Assembly: GCA_018336015.1 (NCBI GenBank)
Contig: JAGXQZ010000040.1
Coordinates: forward strand, 1 to 63,325
DNA from: Algoriphagus sp.
GTDB lineage: Bacteria > Bacteroidota > Bacteroidia > Cytophagales > Cyclobacteriaceae
Length of the DNA: 63,325 bases
Direction of reading: 5' to 3'
The notes under the pieces are model-generated. The model was not told the DNA's origin. It saw only the letters and a program-made list of their open reading frames with translations, and did no database searches. The position numbers and the translations under genes are program-made. The number at the start of each line of letters is the position of its first letter. The stretch's first letter is position 1. Of this stretch, positions 1-8,733 are shown in pieces.

Positions 1-44
1 TCTGACAAGCCAAGTCTGACCGTTAAACATCAAAATACAAACAG

Positions 45-1016
45 ATGAAAAGGACTTTTAAATCGATAGGAATTCTTTCAGTGCTGGCCTTTTTGGTCAC
101 AGGAGGAGTTTTTGGGCAGCAGTTGCCGCAGTTCAGCCAGTACATATTCAACGGGCTGCACGTGAATCCGGGTTATGCGGGCTACAAGGGAGAGCCGTAT
201 ATCCAGAGTACCTACCGCAGCCAGTGGGTGAGTTTTCCGGGAGCACCGGAGACGTTCACGGTGACGGCGGACCTGAGTGCAAACGAAGGGACGATGGGCT
301 TCGGGGTATCGCTGATGAGTGACCAGCTGGGTCCGGCCCGTACGACTACCGGGATGCTGACCTATGCATACCGCATTCAGACAGGAAGAAAGAGCTTTTT
401 GGGTATGGGAGCGAGCGTGGGACTGTCGGAGTACATGATGGACGGAGACCTGCTGGACCCGAACGATCCGAACGATCCGGAGATACCGGGAGGCAGGATC
501 AACATGTTTACCCCGAACTTGAACAGCGGTTTGTTTTTTCACAGCGACAAGTTTTATGCGGGTTTCAGTGTGTACAACATGATCGGCAGGAAGGCTTTGG
601 AGCGAGAAGACATTGCGTTGGCCTACCATGATTTTCACTATTACCTGACAGCGGGAGCGATGCTGAAGGTATCGGACAACATCGGCTTCAAGCCGAGCTT
701 TTTGATCCGTCAGGTGAAGGGTGCCCCGACCAACTACGACATCAACGGGATGTTTCTGTTTTTTGACAGGCTGTGGGTTGGGGGATCTTACCGTTCGAAC
801 ATGAAGCTTTGGACCGAAGTTGATTCCAATCTTACAAACCGGAATGCGGTTGCGGCGATCATCGAAGTGTTTGCCACAGACAGACTCCGGTTGGGCTATG
901 CTTATGACCAGAGCCTGAACGTGCTTCAGGACTACCGTCACAACTCGCACGAGTTGTCCCTGGGCTTTTATATGATACCGCGTACCGCCAAGATTAAAAA
1001 CCAAAGATGGTTCTGA
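45..1016 (+). CDS. PorP/SprF family type IX secretion-associated outer membrane protein
   Basis: The 323-residue protein has a signal peptide (about residues 1-24, ending GVFGQ), then the PorP/SprF start: QLPQFSQYIFNGLHVNPGYAGYKG-type sequence, with the NPGYAG motif typical of the family. The rest is a predicted outer-membrane beta-barrel with alternating aromatic strands. In gliding Bacteroidota, SprF-like proteins are needed for surface delivery of partner SprB-type giant adhesins by the T9SS; PorP is a T9SS component in Porphyromonas. The next gene encodes an OmpA protein, the usual partner, and an adhesin gene often lies upstream, here outside the window. Codon use is GC-rich with many CCG and CTG codons, unlike the genes from 3.5 kb on. 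The family call is firm; which adhesin it serves is unknown. Confidence 0.9.
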   Translation: MKRTFKSIGILSVLAFLVTGGVFGQQLPQFSQYIFNGLHVNPGYAGYKGEPYIQSTYRSQWVSFPGAPETFTVTADLSANEGTMGFGVSLMSDQLGPARTTTGMLTYAYRIQTGRKSFLGMGASVGLSEYMMDGDLLDPNDPNDPEIPGGRINMFTPNLNSGLFFHSDKFYAGFSVYNMIGRKALEREDIALAYHDFHYYLTAGAMLKVSDNIGFKPSFLIRQVKGAPTNYDINGMFLFFDRLWVGGSYRSNMKLWTEVDSNLTNRNAVAAIIEVFATDRLRLGYAYDQSLNVLQDYRHNSHELSLGFYMIPRTAKIKNQRWF

Positions 1017-1018
1017 TT

Positions 1019-3412
1019 ATGAAAAAGACATTGACACTTGTTGGAATAGCCGCATTGTTTACACTGGGGATTACAGTGGAAACACAGGCACAGAAATCCA
1101 GGGTTCGGTATGCGGACGAGCAGATGGGTTTGATGAATTACACCGACGCATTGGCCATATACAAAGCTGCCTATGCCAAGAAGCCGAACTACGAGACGGC
1201 CAGGAAAACAGCTCAGGCATACGATCAAATCAAGGATTACAGCGAATCGTATTCGTGGTGGAAAACGGTGTCGGGCTATGAACAGGCCAGTGCCGATGAC
1301 TATACCCAGCTGCTTAGAATCGGAATACTTTCTGACAATTTTGAGGATGCAAACGCGGTGATCAGAGCGAAGGGACTTTCAGCGGACAGTCTTGGGGTAT
1401 CTCCGGTGACAGTCGGCAAAAGCGCCCGTAATCTGAAGCTGAGTGCTGTTGAAGGGATCAATTCCACGGAGTCGGACTTTTCGATGGTAGAGGATGCTCA
1501 GGGGAACAGGTATTTTGTATCGGACAGAGGGGGCAGCTTTACCAAAGAAATGCCGGGGATAAGAATTGACGGAAGGAACAAGATTTTCAGTCAGGAATCG
1601 AGCGGTCAGACAGGCAGGGGATATTTTTCGGTCTACAGGCAGGCCAAGGGAGGAGAAATCACCAAGGTGATCTCGCAGGTTCCGGGCTCGTTGAGTTTTT
1701 CGGATCCGAGCTATGCAGCCAAGGACAACCTGTTGTTTTATTCGGTTGCCCGTTCGATCACCAAGGTGAAGAAAAACAGGAATATCACGGTTCAGCCTGA
1801 GATCTACTACAGCAAAGTGGGGGCCGATGGTAGCCTGGAAGGCTTTACTGCGGTTCCGTTCAACGATTCGTTGGGCTATGCGGTGATGCATCCGTTTGTG
1901 GATGAGGAGACGCGGAGACTGTACTTCAGTTCGGATATGCCGGGCGGCATGGGTGGCTATGACCTGTACTATTCGGAATACGATGCGAACATGGTATTCG
2001 GCACACCGGTCAACCTTGGTCCTGGAGTGAACACCGATGGCAATGAAACCCATCCGTTCAGAAAGGGGAATAAGTTCTACTTTTCATCGACCGGCCACAA
2101 AGGCATGGGAGGCATGGATATCTTCGAGGCAGGCTATACGGCGGCATCGATCACCAATGCGGTAAACATGGGCACGCCGATCAACTCGGTTGCGGATGAT
2201 TTTGCCTACAGAGAAGACAAAGACAGGACGGTGTATCTTTCTTCCAACAGGAAGGGAGGCATGGGACTGGATGACATTTACATGGCCAAGGAGATGTACA
2301 AGCAGTTTTTGGCCAGAGTACTGGATTGCAACGGTGAGGTGATTACCCAGAGCTATCTGGCCACCTTCCGTGACAAGACCCAGGGGATCATGGTACCGAC
2401 GGCAAGAAACGGCAAGGGGGAGTTGACCGCCCAGCTGGAGCCGGAGAGCGACTTTGGGATCAGTATATCCAAGCCGGGCTACTTTACCTTGACCGACGAA
2501 AACATCAGCACGAAAGGCTTTGCGGGAGATACGATCAAGCGGGAGTATGTGCTCAAGCCGATCCCGTATCAGCTTCCGGTGCATGTGGACATTGTGTACT
2601 ACGATCTGGACAAGTTTGTGATCCGCAAGGATGCGATGCCGGCGCTGGACAAGCTGGCCGAGCTGATGCAGAAGTACAGCTTCCTGGACCTGTTGGTGGC
2701 CAGCCATACGGACTCCAGAGCGAGTGACGAATACAACATCAAGCTGTCCAACAACAGAGCGAAGGCTGTTACGGAGTATCTGGGCGGAAAAGGCATCAGT
2801 TCGGACCGGGTGAGACTGGAGTGGTTTGGAGAGAGCCAGCTGGTCAATGACTGCGGCAACGGCAAACCGTGCAACGAGGTGAACCATCAGCTGAACAGAA
2901 GATCGGAGTTGGTGTTGGAGGCGTTTCCGGATCCTACCAAGCAGTATGAGATACCACAGGAGCTGAAGGACATGGACTTCTGTGAGCCGGAGGACATCTT
3001 TGAGAAGATTCAGGGAGAGATCAACGACATCCCGACGATCTACTTTGACTTTGACAAGTCGATGCTCAGATCGGTACACAAGCAGGAGCTGGAGCGCACG
3101 GCGGTGATGCTGAAGCGCATGCCGAACCTGATGCTGTACATCGAGGGTCATACGGACCAGCGTGGTGATGAGGAGTATAACAAGAAGCTGTCCGAGCGCA
3201 GAGCGCAGTCGGTGAAGGACTACCTGAAGAACAGAGGGATTGAGGACAACAGACTGGAGTCCCAGTGGTATGGCAAGACCCGTCCGATCCATGACTGCAA
3301 CACGGTGACCTGTACTGAAGCGATGCATCAGTTGAACAGAAGGACCGAGCTGAGAGTGGGCAAGTCCACCTTCGGCTATACCGGAAGACAGAAAAAAGTG
3401 GATACGATGTAA
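1019..3412 (+). CDS. OmpA family protein with TPR, PD40 propeller and two tandem OmpA-like domains
   Basis: A longer start exists at 1007, but the ATG at 1019 gives a clean signal peptide (MKKTLTLVGIAALF...TQAQ) and lies just after the porP stop at 1014-1016, so 1019 is preferred (797 residues). Order: signal peptide; TPR-like helices (about 28-110); WD40-like PD40 propeller with repeats such as LYFSSDMPGGMGGYDLY, FYFSSTGHKGMGGMDIF and VYLSSNRKGGMGLDDIY (about 150-425); a carboxypeptidase-regulatory-like beta domain (about 430-510); then two OmpA domains, from about residue 520 (YYDLDKFVIRKDA) and about 671 (YFDFDKSMLRSVH). Both keep the peptidoglycan-binding Asp and Arg (HTDSRAS...LSNNRA and HTDQRGD...LSERRA) and end in a Cys pair followed by HQLNRR. 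It probably anchors the PorP-type complex to peptidoglycan. Most relatives have one OmpA domain, so the doubling is notable. Confidence 0.9.
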   Translation: MKKTLTLVGIAALFTLGITVETQAQKSRVRYADEQMGLMNYTDALAIYKAAYAKKPNYETARKTAQAYDQIKDYSESYSWWKTVSGYEQASADDYTQLLRIGILSDNFEDANAVIRAKGLSADSLGVSPVTVGKSARNLKLSAVEGINSTESDFSMVEDAQGNRYFVSDRGGSFTKEMPGIRIDGRNKIFSQESSGQTGRGYFSVYRQAKGGEITKVISQVPGSLSFSDPSYAAKDNLLFYSVARSITKVKKNRNITVQPEIYYSKVGADGSLEGFTAVPFNDSLGYAVMHPFVDEETRRLYFSSDMPGGMGGYDLYYSEYDANMVFGTPVNLGPGVNTDGNETHPFRKGNKFYFSSTGHKGMGGMDIFEAGYTAASITNAVNMGTPINSVADDFAYREDKDRTVYLSSNRKGGMGLDDIYMAKEMYKQFLARVLDCNGEVITQSYLATFRDKTQGIMVPTARNGKGELTAQLEPESDFGISISKPGYFTLTDENISTKGFAGDTIKREYVLKPIPYQLPVHVDIVYYDLDKFVIRKDAMPALDKLAELMQKYSFLDLLVASHTDSRASDEYNIKLSNNRAKAVTEYLGGKGISSDRVRLEWFGESQLVNDCGNGKPCNEVNHQLNRRSELVLEAFPDPTKQYEIPQELKDMDFCEPEDIFEKIQGEINDIPTIYFDFDKSMLRSVHKQELERTAVMLKRMPNLMLYIEGHTDQRGDEEYNKKLSERRAQSVKDYLKNRGIEDNRLESQWYGKTRPIHDCNTVTCTEAMHQLNRRTELRVGKSTFGYTGRQKKVDTM

Positions 3413-3451
3413 AATCATTCCTTCCCTTAAAAGGGGAAATAGATCTTAAGC

Positions 3452-3495
3452 AAAAACGCCTCAGAGGAAACTTCCTCTGAGGCGTTTTCTTTTTG
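3452..3495. terminator. Bidirectional intrinsic terminator between ompA-like gene and rluF
   Basis: A perfect inverted repeat (AAAACGCCTCAGAGGAA, two-base centre, then its complement) is followed by a T-rich run on the plus strand and preceded by an A run. It lies between two convergent genes (stops at 3412 and 3504), so it can end transcription from both sides. Confidence 0.9.
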
Positions 3496-3503
3496 TCAGT
3501 TGA

Positions 3504-4232
3504 TTAGACAGTTTTTGAACTATCCTGTATCATTCGATTGAGTTCTTCCATTTCTTTCTGACTCAAATCCCTCCATTTTCCAACAGGTAAATCCAAATGA
3601 ATATTCATGATTCGAATTCGCTTGAGCTGTTTCACCGTGTAGCCCAAATATTCGCACATACGCCTGATTTGTCTATTTAGGCCTTGTTTGAGAATGATTC
3701 TAAACTTGAATTTATTGATCAGCTCTACTGTACAAGGATCAGTGACCGTCCCGAGAATAGGAATACCTGCTCCCATTCTTTTGATAAAAAATTCATTGAT
3801 CGGGCGATCCACGGTGACGATGTATTCCTTCTCATGATTGTTTTTGGATCGAAGAATTTTGTTTACAATATCTCCCTCACTGGTAAGCAAAATGAGACCT
3901 TCACTATCCTTGTCCAATCTGCCTATTGGGAAGATTCGCTCGGGATGCCCGATAAAATCGATGATGTTGTTTTTTTCACCTTTAACATCAGTAGTGGAAA
4001 CTATCCCATCAGGCTTATTGAATGCAATATACACATGCTCTTTTTTGGGTTTCCCTACCAGCTGTCCATCTACTCTTACTTCATCTTGTGGGTAGACTTT
4101 GGTCCCCAATTCCGGGATTTTACCATTGATGGTAATTCTCTTTTGTTCGAGTAAGAGGTCAGCGGCTCTTCTGGAGCAGAATCCTACTTCGCTCAGGTAC
4201 TTATTGATCCGTATTGAAGGGTCTTGGTCCAT
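3504..4232 (-). CDS. rluF: 23S rRNA pseudouridine synthase, RluF type
   Basis: The 242-residue protein has an N-terminal S4 RNA-binding domain (IRINKYLSEVGFCSRRAADL, about residues 6-55) and an RsuA-family catalytic domain. The catalytic Asp lies in GRLDKDSEGLILLTSEGD near residue 104. The later NRQIRRMCEYLGYTVKQLKR block and the RIMNI...PVGKWRDL end match RluF rather than RluB or RluE. RluF makes pseudouridine at U2604 of 23S rRNA in E. coli, and at tRNA-Tyr U35 there; the exact target in this lineage is inferred. It is read toward the left, upstream of the M23 terminator hairpin, and seems to be its own transcription unit. Confidence 0.92.
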   Translation of the reverse strand: MDQDPSIRINKYLSEVGFCSRRAADLLLEQKRITINGKIPELGTKVYPQDEVRVDGQLVGKPKKEHVYIAFNKPDGIVSTTDVKGEKNNIIDFIGHPERIFPIGRLDKDSEGLILLTSEGDIVNKILRSKNNHEKEYIVTVDRPINEFFIKRMGAGIPILGTVTDPCTVELINKFKFRIILKQGLNRQIRRMCEYLGYTVKQLKRIRIMNIHLDLPVGKWRDLSQKEMEELNRMIQDSSKTV

Positions 4233-4239
4233 TGGAGAA

Positions 4240-4285
4240 TCAAAAAGGTGAATTTGATCGAAAAATAATCGATCAAACTCACCTT
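4240..4285 (-). terminator. Intrinsic terminator of the M23 peptidase gene
   Basis: A 16-bp inverted repeat with one G-U wobble (4245-4260 with 4270-4285) and a 9-base loop lies 28 bases past the M23 stop. On the minus strand it is followed by a short T run. It separates the peptidase from rluF. Confidence 0.8.
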
Positions 4286-4312
4286 ATGTTAAAGAGTAAG
4301 ATATAAATCTGT

Positions 4313-5620
4313 TTATTCAGTCCCTTTGCTCTCCTGGTCAGGTTGAGAAGCAATCAGTCTGTCGTCGACATCTGGATTAATTTTGGCCAAGAGCTTTAAT
4401 GCTTCTTCTTTCTTTAGATTGAAAGCGGCCAGATTACTTTTAGAAACAGGCTCTGAAGGTGGGATTTTTTCTTTCAACCAATCTTCTTGCTTACCATTTT
4501 TCCAAAATCTAAAACAAAGATGTGGACCTGTGGCCAGACCAGTACTTCCCACAAATCCGATAACCTGCCCTTGGCGTACTCTTGTACCCGCTTTAATCCC
4601 TTTGCCTATTTTGGACATGTGAAGGTATTGTGTGGTATAAGTGCCGTTATGTTTGATTTTCACATAATTCCCATTCGCGGAAGTGTACCTTGCTTCTAAG
4701 ACAGTGCCGTCTCCCACAGATCGGATTTCTGTACCCGTAGGTGCGGCATAATCGGTACCCAAGTGTGCTTTATATCTTTTCTGTACAGGATGAAATCTGT
4801 TTAGGTTGTATCTCGAGCTGATACGTGTGTATTTTAAAGGGTCTCTCAAAAATGCCTTTTTGAAACTGTTGCCGTTTTGGTCAAAAAATGAAATTTGACC
4901 GTTTTGCTCAAATGGAATTGCATGAAGAGCCTCTCCCTTGTGTTCAAAATAGGCAAACTGAATATTAGAAACAGACACGACATTGCCTTCCACCAATTTC
5001 TCTTCAAAGACCACTTTATATAAATCGCCCTTTTGAAGACTTTGGAAATCAACAGACCAACCATATAGGTCAGCGAATTCATCAATGAGTTCAGGAGAAA
5101 TGCCTTTGTCCACCATAGCATTGTAAAGTGAACTCTCAATTCTTCCTCCTATTTCTCTTTTTCTGATTTCGGCTGGTTTTTCGGCCTTATAGATATCCAC
5201 AGAGTCTAAATTAAAGACTACATATTCTGCAGGATTGGGTTCGTAGATGAAAAATTGAGCTTTCGAAGAATTGGTGGGGGTGATAACGGTAAATTTTTTA
5301 TTGGCTGCAATCCATCTTACGTCAAAGACCTCCTTGGACTTTTTTGCTATTTCATCGATGATTTGATAAGGTACATTGAAAGGAGAAAGAATCGTGGCCA
5401 GCGTCTGATTTTTGCTTACGGTACCTTCGACGATGTTTAGTCCTGTCACATTTATACCGTAAAGGAAGACTTCTTTTTCAGGGGCAGTAGATAGGGTATC
5501 TATCAGGGCCTCGTTAGATTCTTTGAATGGGTTTCTAAAAAGTGGGGAGTCAAATTGAAACAATGTTATAGCACTCACAGTGAGTAATATTGCTGCGATG
5601 CCTATCCATTTTTTTTTCAT
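4313..5620 (-). CDS. M23 family murein peptidase (MepM/NlpD-like), membrane-anchored
   Basis: The 435-residue protein has an N-terminal membrane segment (about 5-23), an OapA/LysM-like N-terminal region typical of MepM-type peptidases, and a C-terminal LytM/M23 domain (about 280-385). The first zinc-ligand motif is intact: His286 and Asp290 in HLGTDY. A conserved His is seen in YLHMSKI. The second motif reads PHLC (His367, Cys369) where most M23 enzymes have HxH, so Cys replaces the usual third zinc ligand. The following FRFWKNGKQ is typical of Bacteroidota relatives. M23 enzymes cut peptide cross-links in peptidoglycan; intact zinc binding here would need Cys coordination. If it cannot bind zinc, it would be a NlpD/EnvC-like regulator. 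Confidence 0.85.
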   Translation of the reverse strand: MKKKWIGIAAILLTVSAITLFQFDSPLFRNPFKESNEALIDTLSTAPEKEVFLYGINVTGLNIVEGTVSKNQTLATILSPFNVPYQIIDEIAKKSKEVFDVRWIAANKKFTVITPTNSSKAQFFIYEPNPAEYVVFNLDSVDIYKAEKPAEIRKREIGGRIESSLYNAMVDKGISPELIDEFADLYGWSVDFQSLQKGDLYKVVFEEKLVEGNVVSVSNIQFAYFEHKGEALHAIPFEQNGQISFFDQNGNSFKKAFLRDPLKYTRISSRYNLNRFHPVQKRYKAHLGTDYAAPTGTEIRSVGDGTVLEARYTSANGNYVKIKHNGTYTTQYLHMSKIGKGIKAGTRVRQGQVIGFVGSTGLATGPHLCFRFWKNGKQEDWLKEKIPPSEPVSKSNLAAFNLKKEEALKLLAKINPDVDDRLIASQPDQESKGTE

Positions 5621-5911
5621 TGGTACTTGAGAATTGGGGTGAATTTCAAACCGATCTTAAATCAAGGGAAAAGATGACTTTTTTCCAAGTTTGAACCTTA
5701 GAGATGTCAAATAAAGCCAATTTTCATGCCTTAATGCTCCAAGGATTGGAGGTCTATTGCCATAAAGCTGATTTTTAACTTTTTAAAATTTTGGAAGAAT
5801 CATGGCAGATTGATCAATAAAACGAGGTTATTCCTAGGAATCTTCCAAACAACCATGGATTACTCTGAGGCAAATATTTATCTTTGACCTCCCAAAATCA
5901 GGAATAAAGCA
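5621..5911. promoter_or_regulatory. Divergent intergenic region with aspS promoter candidate
   Basis: This gap separates the M23 gene from aspS. A TATCTTTG (TAnnTTTG -7 type) sits at 5879-5886, about 25 bases before the aspS start. No good TTTG element at the expected distance was seen, and nothing else is recognisable. Confidence 0.45.
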
Positions 5912-7666
5912 ATGTTGAGAACTCATACCTGTGGCGAACTTCGCCTAGATCACGTAAGTCAAAAAGTAACTTTAGCTGGATGGGTCCAGCGTGTCAGAAA
6001 TAAAGGAGGGTTGATTTGGGTGGATTTGCGTGATCGCTACGGAGTGACTCAGTTGATTTTTGAAGAAGGATCTACAGACAAATCATTGCTTGAAAAAGCA
6101 GCCCAATTAGGTCGCGAGTTTGTGGTTCAGGCCACAGGAACTGTCATTGAGCGAACTTCCAAAAATGAAAAAATTGCTACTGGCTCTATAGAAATCAAAG
6201 CAGAGGAACTGACGGTATTGAATCCTGCAAAAATTCCTCCTTTTATCATTGAGGATGAGACAGATGGTGGAGATGACCTGCGAATGAAATTTCGCTACCT
6301 CGATTTGCGAAGAAATGTGGTAAGAGAAAAATTGCAGCTTAGGCACCGGATGATGCAGGAGACCAGAAAATACATGGATGGCCAAAACTTCATCGAGGTA
6401 GAGACACCTGTGTTGATCAAATCTACTCCTGAAGGTGCCCGAGATTTTGTAGTGCCAAGCCGTGTAAATCCGGGAGAGTTTTATGCCTTGCCACAATCTC
6501 CGCAGACCTTCAAGCAATTGCTGATGGTGAGTGGTTTTGACCGTTATTTCCAGATCGTAAAATGTTTTCGCGACGAGGACCTTAGAGCTGATAGACAGCC
6601 TGAGTTTACACAGATCGATTGTGAGATGGCCTTTGTCACTCAGGAAGACATTTTGAATACGTTTGAAGGTTTGATCAAACACCTGTTTTCATCAGTCAAG
6701 GGAATCGAGCTTGGGTATGTAGAGCACATGACCTATGCAGATGCCATGAAAGGGTACGGAAATGACAAGCCTGACTTACGCTTCGATATGAAATTTGTGG
6801 AGCTTAACCATTTGGTGAAGAATAAAGGCTTTGCAATTTTTGATCAGGCAGAATTAGTGGTGGGTATCTGTGCCAAAGGAGCTTCTGAATATACCCGCAA
6901 GCAGCTTGATGAATTGACGGAGTGGGTGAAAAGACCTCAGATCGGAGCAAAAGGCCTTGTTTATGTCCGATACAATACTGACGGCTCGTTGAAGTCAAGC
7001 GTGGATAAATTCTATTCAGCAGAAGACTTAAAGACCTGGGCAGATGCATTTGGAGCAGAACCAGGAGACTTAATGCTGGTGTTGAGTGGAGATGCCAAGA
7101 CAGTGAGAAAGCAAATGTCTGAGCTACGTCTTAAAATGGGCGAAGACCTTGGATTGAGAGACCGTTCGGTATTCAAGCCACTTTGGGTAGTAGATTTTCC
7201 ATTGTTGGAATGGGATGAAGAGTCCAAGAGATTTCATGCCATGCACCATCCTTTCACCTCACCTAAGCGTGAAGATATTCCACTGCTGGAGACAGATCCT
7301 GGTGCTGTGAGAGCAAATGCCTACGACTTGGTGATCAACGGTGTAGAAGTTGGCGGAGGTTCTATTCGTATTCATGACCGAGCTACGCAGCAATTGATGT
7401 TCACTCACTTGGGCTTTACAGAGGAGGAAGCTCAAAAACAATTTGGATTCTTGATGGAGGCCTTTGAATATGGAGCTCCTCCGCATGGCGGAATTGCATT
7501 TGGTTTTGACAGACTATGTGCAATTTTCGGGGGATCTGATTCCATTCGTGATTACATCGCTTTCCCTAAAAATAATTCGGGAAGAGATGTGATGATTGAC
7601 TCACCTAGTACCATCGCTGATGAACAGCTTGAAGAACTCTCGATAAGGGTTGCTTTGAAAAAATAA
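5912..7666 (+). CDS. aspS: Aspartyl-tRNA synthetase
   Basis: This class II synthetase of 584 residues (about the bacterial length) charges tRNA-Asp with aspartate. An N-terminal OB-fold anticodon-binding domain begins [28 protein letters not shown]. Motif 2 reads [19 protein letters not shown] bacterial GAD-type insertion lies at about residues 290-420. Motif 3 is in [17 protein letters not shown] near the C-terminus. It stands alone between a peptidase and a YhhN gene and ends in a hairpin terminator. Whether it also acts on tRNA-Asn cannot be told from sequence alone. Confidence 0.97.
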   Translation: MLRTHTCGELRLDHVSQKVTLAGWVQRVRNKGGLIWVDLRDRYGVTQLIFEEGSTDKSLLEKAAQLGREFVVQATGTVIERTSKNEKIATGSIEIKAEELTVLNPAKIPPFIIEDETDGGDDLRMKFRYLDLRRNVVREKLQLRHRMMQETRKYMDGQNFIEVETPVLIKSTPEGARDFVVPSRVNPGEFYALPQSPQTFKQLLMVSGFDRYFQIVKCFRDEDLRADRQPEFTQIDCEMAFVTQEDILNTFEGLIKHLFSSVKGIELGYVEHMTYADAMKGYGNDKPDLRFDMKFVELNHLVKNKGFAIFDQAELVVGICAKGASEYTRKQLDELTEWVKRPQIGAKGLVYVRYNTDGSLKSSVDKFYSAEDLKTWADAFGAEPGDLMLVLSGDAKTVRKQMSELRLKMGEDLGLRDRSVFKPLWVVDFPLLEWDEESKRFHAMHHPFTSPKREDIPLLETDPGAVRANAYDLVINGVEVGGGSIRIHDRATQQLMFTHLGFTEEEAQKQFGFLMEAFEYGAPPHGGIAFGFDRLCAIFGGSDSIRDYIAFPKNNSGRDVMIDSPSTIADEQLEELSIRVALKK

Positions 7667-7672
7667 GTTATG

Positions 7673-7698
7673 AAGGCTGTCTAAATGACAGCCTTTTT
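7673..7698. terminator. Terminator between aspS and the YhhN gene
   Basis: A 9-bp stem (AAGGCTGTC / GACAGCCTT) with a 5-base loop and T run follows the aspS stop by 6 bases, between convergent genes. Confidence 0.8.
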
Positions 7699-8386
7699 AC
7701 TTTTTGCCAATCAGATAAGATCTGATGCCCATGATAATGAGGAGTTGGGCTGTGGCATAAGTTCCCATGATTAGAACTCCGGATTCGGGAAAAGCTTGAT
7801 AGAATTTGCTCAAGGCTATGATCCCGTCTGAAATGAAAAATAACACCGCCCCAATAAATACCTGCCAAAAAGAGGCTGAATCACATTTTTTAAATCTGTC
7901 TCGGGCGGTAGCGACCATACTCACGATAACAATGATGTATGTGATTACGGGTACCTTCATATTTCCAAGATTGGGATTAATCAAATAAAAGGTGAAAGCA
8001 GCAACCAGATATATTGGAAGGTTAAAGAAAAAGGTCCGAACAAAGTCTACTTGTTGAATTCTAGTCTCTGATTTTTGGGCTAGTTTAAACCCAATCATAT
8101 AACAGATATGGGCCATCAAAAAGGAGCCAAGACCATATACAAAGAGATGTGGCCACATCAAAAGAATATCCCCAATCCAAGAAAAAATCAGAGCCGAAAG
8201 AATTGATTTGGTCAGTAAAGTGGATGCAATTGGTTTGGTGATCTGGAAAAAATACAAAATCAACCCAATTAAAATGAGTGGTTTAGAAAAAAATCTCATG
8301 GAAGAATTTCCTTCAAGAAGAAATGTGAGGTCGGCAATGGTAGCTATCAAGAATAGGTAAAGCCAGATAATATTTTTATCTCTCAA
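7697..8386 (-). CDS. YhhN family membrane protein (lysoplasmalogenase-like)
   Basis: The 229-residue protein is almost wholly hydrophobic with about eight membrane segments. It carries YhhN-type motifs: FSKPLILIGLIL near residue 33, FSWIGDILLM, FLMAHICYMIGF, and GAVLFFISDGIIALSKF with GTYATAQLLIIMG near the end. The conserved Asp residues in GDILL and SDGIIA are the presumed active-site acids of the TMEM86/YhhN family. Characterised members hydrolyse the vinyl-ether bond of lysoplasmalogens; whether this bacterium makes plasmalogens is not shown here, so the substrate is uncertain. Confidence 0.8.
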   Translation of the reverse strand: MRDKNIIWLYLFLIATIADLTFLLEGNSSMRFFSKPLILIGLILYFFQITKPIASTLLTKSILSALIFSWIGDILLMWPHLFVYGLGSFLMAHICYMIGFKLAQKSETRIQQVDFVRTFFFNLPIYLVAAFTFYLINPNLGNMKVPVITYIIVIVSMVATARDRFKKCDSASFWQVFIGAVLFFISDGIIALSKFYQAFPESGVLIMGTYATAQLLIIMGIRSYLIGKK

Positions 8387-8733
8387 CGGAATAATATTTT
8401 GTTTTTAATAACGATAATAAAATTAATGACTGAGTTTTTTAACTAGTTGTGGTTATTTCAATTGAGTTTGGAAATAAGGCAAATTCCAGGTTCAGGCTGC
8501 ATATTTCGAATTTTTATTTTGAAAACAATGACAAATTCAAAATTTACCTTCAAAAATCAGGGACATCTCGTGAAAAAGACAGAAAAAATGTTTTGAATAG
8601 GGTGTTAAGCTTTCGTTAAAAAATGTGAAATTTGCCAAGCAAAATTTAACGTTAACTACTCTAACCAAGAGCGAGTCGACTTTACCTTTGTGTGGATTTC
8701 CAATCAAAACCAACTTTACCAAAACTTAAATTT
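8387..8733 (+). promoter_or_regulatory. AT-rich upstream region of the TonB-dependent receptor with promoter
   Basis: A TACCTTTG (TAnnTTTG) box lies at 8683-8690, placing transcription start near 8697 and favouring the downstream ATG at 8734. About 28 bases before it is the 10-base perfect palindrome TTAACGTTAA (8646-8655), a possible operator. No clear -33 TTTG is visible. The remainder is AT-rich with no credible gene. Confidence 0.5.

Noticed and set aside
78..1004. A 308-codon open frame on the minus strand inside the PorP/SprF gene, and a 444-codon one at 2084-3418 inside the OmpA gene
   Set aside because: They are antisense to well-supported genes; their length follows from the high GC and codon bias of that pair. 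Their translations show no fold or family features.
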